Assembly: GCA_001304425.1 (NCBI GenBank)
Contig: LJTS01000087.1
Span: 1 to 9,449, forward strand
Direction of reading: 5' to 3'
DNA: 9,449 bases
Source of the DNA: Betaproteobacteria bacterium SG8_40
GTDB lineage: Bacteria; Pseudomonadota; Gammaproteobacteria; Burkholderiales; Eutrophovitaceae
Below are positions 6,945-9,449 of this stretch, one piece after another. Below the pieces are notes generated by a model. That model had not been told where the DNA came from and did no database searches. It worked only from the letters and a program-made list of their open reading frames with translations. Position numbers and translations under genes: made by a program. The stretch's first letter is position 1. Every line of letters starts with the position of its first letter.

Positions 6945-7769
6945 CTAAATGAACCAAGAACGGACTTTCGATACCCAGCCGTCGGTGGCAGGGAAGTCCT
7001 TCTTGATCTTGATGAGTACTACCGAAACATTATCCCGCCCGCCAGCGTCGTTCGCCATCTGCACAAGTTGCGACGCCGCGAGGGGCAAATTCGAAGACAG
7101 GGAACTGACCGCTAGTTCGATATCCTCGTCCTCGACCATGTCATTCAGGCCATCCGAACACATCAGGTAAAGATCGCCGGACCGCACGTCATGCACATGC
7201 ACTTCCGGTGCCGCACTGACCTCTATACCTAACGCGCGGGTAACCAGATTCTTGTTTTGCGAGCGCCGCGCTGCTTCCTTGGTAAGCAAACCGCTGTCGA
7301 TTTGCTCCTGCAGCAGGGAATGATCGCGCGTAATCTGCTCCAGTTTGTTGTCTCTTAGCCGATAGCAGCGCGAATCGCCAATGTGGGCTACCGCCACTTT
7401 GTTATCGTAGAACAGGCCGACAACGAGTGTTGTCCCCATACCGGCATACTGGGGTTGGCTGTTGGCCGCCCGATAGATCGACTCGTTCGCCTTGGCAACC
7501 ACGTCATGCAGCAAGGCGCACGGCGCGGTTTCGCCATTTGCGCCATCCGGTTTGCGCAGGTCGAGCCGCATCATGGCCTGCTTCGTTTCGTCGGTGATCA
7601 GCGCAGTCGCAATACCGCTTGCCACTTCGCCGGCGTTATACCCTCCCATGCCGTCAGCGAGCACGGCAAGGCCGATGTCAGCCTCGACGTTGACGCTGTC
7701 TTCGTTGTGGGAGCGAACCATTCCGGTGTGGGTCGCGGTCGCCATTTCAAGGCTATTGATCAAAGTCAC
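6945..7769 (-). CDS. PP2C-family serine/threonine protein phosphatase
   Basis: This 274-residue protein has the bacterial PP2C (Stp/PppA-like) motifs in order: RSHNEDS (19-25), LADGMGGYNAGE (37-48, metal Asp39), GMGTT (110-114), HIGDSRCYRLR (129-139), DHSLLQEQIDSG (149-160), NLVTRALG (174-181), CSDGLNDMV (204-212, metal Asp206) and GGRDNVS (243-249, metal Asp246). All metal-binding acidic residues are present, so it should be an active Mn/Mg-dependent phosphatase removing phosphate from Ser/Thr residues. It has no membrane segment. The start is a GTG; the next ATG (7745, codon 9) would cut into the first beta strand before RSHNED, so GTG fits the usual family length better, although its ribosome site is poor (GCGGGC). 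The FHA gene follows after 18 nt, forming a phosphatase-reader pair. The usual kinase partner is absent from this window. Confidence 0.93.
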   Translation of the reverse strand: MTLINSLEMATATHTGMVRSHNEDSVNVEADIGLAVLADGMGGYNAGEVASGIATALITDETKQAMMRLDLRKPDGANGETAPCALLHDVVAKANESIYRAANSQPQYAGMGTTLVVGLFYDNKVAVAHIGDSRCYRLRDNKLEQITRDHSLLQEQIDSGLLTKEAARRSQNKNLVTRALGIEVSAAPEVHVHDVRSGDLYLMCSDGLNDMVEDEDIELAVSSLSSNLPLAASQLVQMANDAGGRDNVSVVLIKIKKDFPATDGWVSKVRSWFI

Positions 7770-7986
7770 GCCCGCAACCCAACGGCAGTTGTGGTTCGTC
7801 CGCTACGACGCACGGAAGTCGACATCGATGTTGCCAGCAAGCGCGCGGAAATGACCAACCCCGGGAACCGGTACTTTTCGCAAAATCCCGCCTCTTTCAT
7901 CGGCTACCCAACCCGCCTTGACACCGACCTCGTTTCGCTAACCTATTGGATTTTCTCACAATATACCTGTCTACCTAGAGATTTTA

Positions 7987-7998
7987 CGATATTTATCG
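7987..7998. promoter_or_regulatory. Palindrome CGATA-TT-TATCG in the AT-rich island
   Basis: A perfect 5+2+5 inverted repeat about 220 bp upstream of the PP2C start. It has the size and symmetry of a dimeric regulator half-site pair or a DNA bend element. No known operator is matched. Confidence 0.3.
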
Positions 7999-8026
7999 CC
8001 AAAGTGTATGATTTTTTTGAAACTAA

Positions 8027-8041
8027 AGGGGTCCTACCCCT
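8027..8041. promoter_or_regulatory. Inverted repeat AGGGGT-N3-ACCCCT
   Basis: Perfect 6-bp arms around 3 nt, at the edge of the AT-rich island. On the minus strand it is followed by TTTAG, too weak for a normal terminator and far (about 540 nt) from the end of dgkA. It could be an operator for the PP2C-FHA transcript or for something on the plus strand. Confidence 0.3.
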
Positions 8042-8294
8042 CTCCAAACTTGGCATATCTCTGTTCGGCACCATCATCGACGGTCCGTTGTAACAGGCTG
8101 CATTAAGCAGACTTCGGGCCTGAGGAATACACCCGGACGCCGCATCCCGCCGGATCGATTGCCCCGCCGTTCGGCACCGCGTCATGCCGGTTTCTGCCGG
8201 GTACACAAGGACACGGCGGCAAACCAACCAAGGCAAGCCCGGATCAACAGCGCGGGGGTACATGCGCACGGCAAGCCTCAAGCGCGGGCAACCG

Positions 8295-8310
8295 CCGTGG
8301 CGAGCCACGG
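8295..8310. repeat. Inverted repeat CCGTGGC-N2-GCCACGG
   Basis: Perfect 7-bp GC-rich arms around 2 nt, about 270-285 nt past the end of dgkA. It would fold strongly in RNA from either strand, but neither side has a T run, so Rho-independent termination is not supported. It might stabilise an mRNA 3' end. Confidence 0.35.
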
Positions 8311-8580
8311 GTCAGTGCCGGCAAAGGGAAGGGACAACGATGCGGGGCAAGCCGCTACCAACACGGCACTGCTGGGACAAAATCCGAACGACCCGAGGCG
8401 ACAGTGCCGCTTGAATGAGAAAGCGCGCGCCGCGTCAGCCGAACAACTGTTTGCCATCACCGCCGCGGACAGACGACACGCTTGGCCCGCAACCGGCGGA
8501 TCACGGGAACATTTCGAATTTACGGTCCAGCCAGGTCGCGACGGGATGCAGCCAGGCGCCACAGGGGCCGGCAGCGAACC

Positions 8581-8964
8581 CTATGCAAACAGCACCAGTA
8601 CCCACACGATCAATACGTTGACGAGCGACAAAAATACCGCTGCGCTGCCTATATCCTTGGCCCGCTTGGCAAGACGGTGGTTATCGAGGGAAATCCTGTC
8701 GACAGTCGCCTCTATCGCCGAATTCAGCAATTCGACGACCAGCACCAACAGGACACTTGCAATCATCACCGCCTTGCCGACACCGCTAGCCGGCATGAAG
8801 AGCGCCGCCGGAATCAGAACAAGCGCCAGGAGTGATTCCTGACGGAAAGCGTCTTCATGCCGAAAAGCGGCGGACAGCCCTTCGATCGAGTAGAACAACG
8901 CATTCCAGATGCGCCGCAGTCCGGTCTTTCCCTTATGAGGGCTTTCTACGTCGCTGCCGTCCAT
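8581..8964 (-). CDS. dgkA: Diacylglycerol kinase, small integral membrane type
   Basis: The 127-residue product is the expected length for the trimeric DgkA of proteobacteria. The enzyme sits in the inner membrane and phosphorylates diacylglycerol with ATP to phosphatidate, recycling lipid left by membrane-derived glucan synthesis. Signature parts are visible: an amphipathic N-terminal helix ending AFRHEDAFRQE (33-43), then three hydrophobic helices at about 45-58, 62-83 and 105-126. The catalytic stretch VELLNSAIEATVDRI (77-91) carries the Glu/Asn/Glu of the active site (E78, N81, E85), followed by RAKDIGSAAV (101-110). The ATG start overlaps the end of gcvPB by 19 nt, suggesting translational coupling. 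Its ribosome site (TGGAT) is weak. Confidence 0.93.
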   Translation of the reverse strand: MDGSDVESPHKGKTGLRRIWNALFYSIEGLSAAFRHEDAFRQESLLALVLIPAALFMPASGVGKAVMIASVLLVLVVELLNSAIEATVDRISLDNHRLAKRAKDIGSAAVFLSLVNVLIVWVLVLFA

Positions 8965-9449
8965 CGCAGATCCAGGTGTCGTGCAGCACGTACGTCGTCC
9001 AGACGGCGCACAGGCATGGTGTGTGGTGCCTGTTTTACGAGCTCGGGCTGACTATAAGCCTCATCGAGGATTTCCTTCATCGCCGTCGCAAAGGCATCCA
9101 GCGTTTCCCTCGATTCGGTTTCGGTGGGCTCGATTAACAGGCATTCCGGCACGAGCAGCGGGAAATAGGTAGTTGGCGCGTGAAATCCCTTGTCTAGCAG
9201 GCGCTTGGCAAAATCCATCGCCGTCACGCCTGTCTCGCTCTTGAGGTGGCGCAACGTCACAATGAACTCGTGGCTGGCACGGCGCTTCGGGTAAGCGAGT
9301 TCGAATCCCAGCTTCGACAGCTTTGCCATCAGGTAATTGGCATTCAGGGTCGCGTAGTCCGCGACCCGTCTCATCCCGGCCCGGCCCAGCATGCGCGCAT
9401 AAATATATGCGCGCAACAGTACGCCGGGATTACCCATGAACGCCGAGAG
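8946..9449 (-). CDS. gcvPB: Glycine dehydrogenase (decarboxylating) subunit 2, C-terminal part
   Basis: The last 167 residues of a gene that enters from the right edge. The frame stays open to 9449 and begins LSAFMGNPGVLLRAYIYARM. IEPTETESRETLDAFATAM and the closing VRRLDDVRAARHLDLRW are typical of the P-protein C-terminal half in organisms that split the glycine decarboxylase into two polypeptides. The complex decarboxylates glycine with pyridoxal phosphate and passes the aminomethyl group to the H protein, feeding one-carbon metabolism. The pyridoxal-binding lysine lies upstream, outside the window. I call the split form rather than a full-length GcvP from the ending and general style, but the window cannot prove it. 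It overlaps dgkA by 19 nt. Confidence 0.88.
   Translation of the reverse strand, partial: LSAFMGNPGVLLRAYIYARMLGRAGMRRVADYATLNANYLMAKLSKLGFELAYPKRRASHEFIVTLRHLKSETGVTAMDFAKRLLDKGFHAPTTYFPLLVPECLLIEPTETESRETLDAFATAMKEILDEAYSQPELVKQAPHTMPVRRLDDVRAARHLDLRWTAAT

Larger units (their letters stand above)
7770..8580. other. Gene-poor stretch between dgkA and the PP2C gene
   Basis: About 810 bp with no protein I can recognise; the open frames on both strands give Arg-, Pro- or Cys-rich products without domain motifs or ribosome sites. About 7930-8045 is clearly more AT-rich than the rest and probably holds the promoter of the PP2C-FHA unit, though I cannot place -35/-10 boxes with confidence. AGGTA-GAC-AGGTA (minus strand, 7964-7976) lies in the same patch. 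From 8100 to 8580 the DNA is GC-rich with short inverted repeats. Confidence 0.45.

Noticed and set aside
8049..8066. TTGGCATATCTCTGTTC on the plus strand as a sigma-54 promoter
   Set aside because: The -24 half is fair, but the -12 GC is missing at the required 10-nt spacing and no gene follows.
7383..8093. 236-codon plus-strand frame
   Set aside because: Its first half is antisense to the PP2C gene and the rest runs through the AT-rich island without any recognisable motif.
7943..8308. 121-codon minus-strand frame downstream of dgkA
   Set aside because: It crosses from GC-rich into AT-rich DNA with a sharp change of composition, and shows no family likeness or ribosome site.
8159..8842. 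227-codon plus-strand frame
   Set aside because: The second half is antisense to dgkA; the first half is low-complexity Arg/Ala-rich sequence with no ribosome site.

Overview
The window looks like a GC-rich proteobacterial chromosome segment. A betaproteobacterium with a two-subunit glycine decarboxylase (Nitrosomonadales/Gallionellales-like) is my best guess. This rests on protein style, the split glycine dehydrogenase and the sigma-54 pilin promoter, not on any search. All genes I accept lie on the minus strand, so transcription runs from high to low coordinates. LAYOUT, in transcription order: the 3' end of gcvPB (glycine decarboxylase subunit 2, 8946-9449, cut by the window edge) overlaps dgkA (diacylglycerol kinase, 8581-8964) by 19 nt. 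Next is about 810 bp with no convincing gene (7770-8580), containing an AT-rich, palindrome-bearing island at about 7930-8045. Then comes a two-gene Ser/Thr-phosphorylation unit: a PP2C phosphatase (6945-7769) and a tandem FHA protein (6039-6926). A second gene-poor stretch of about 800 bp (5241-6038) holds only one doubtful ORF. A three-gene unit follows: a class II cyclic-nucleotide-phosphodiesterase-like metallo-beta-lactamase-fold enzyme (4476-5240), a GAF-fused PilB/GspE secretion ATPase (2011-4389) and a GAF-HD-GYP phosphodiesterase (330-1985). Finally, a textbook sigma-54 promoter (108-122), preceded by three helically phased 7-bp repeats, drives a type IV prepilin-like gene whose first 14 codons close the window (1-44). 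HOW IT MAY WORK TOGETHER: the motor ATPase and pilin imply assembly of a type IV pilus or pseudopilus. The surrounding genes are nearly all signalling modules: PP2C and FHA (phospho-threonine), a class II PDE (cAMP/cGMP), two GAF domains of the type seen in cyclic nucleotide phosphodiesterases, and HD-GYP (c-di-GMP). I infer a locus in which pilus assembly is tuned by protein phosphorylation and by one or two cyclic nucleotides. No kinase, cyclase, PilC or prepilin peptidase gene lies in the window. Each protein family is known; the less ordinary points are their clustering, the GAF-ATPase fusion and the promoter architecture.
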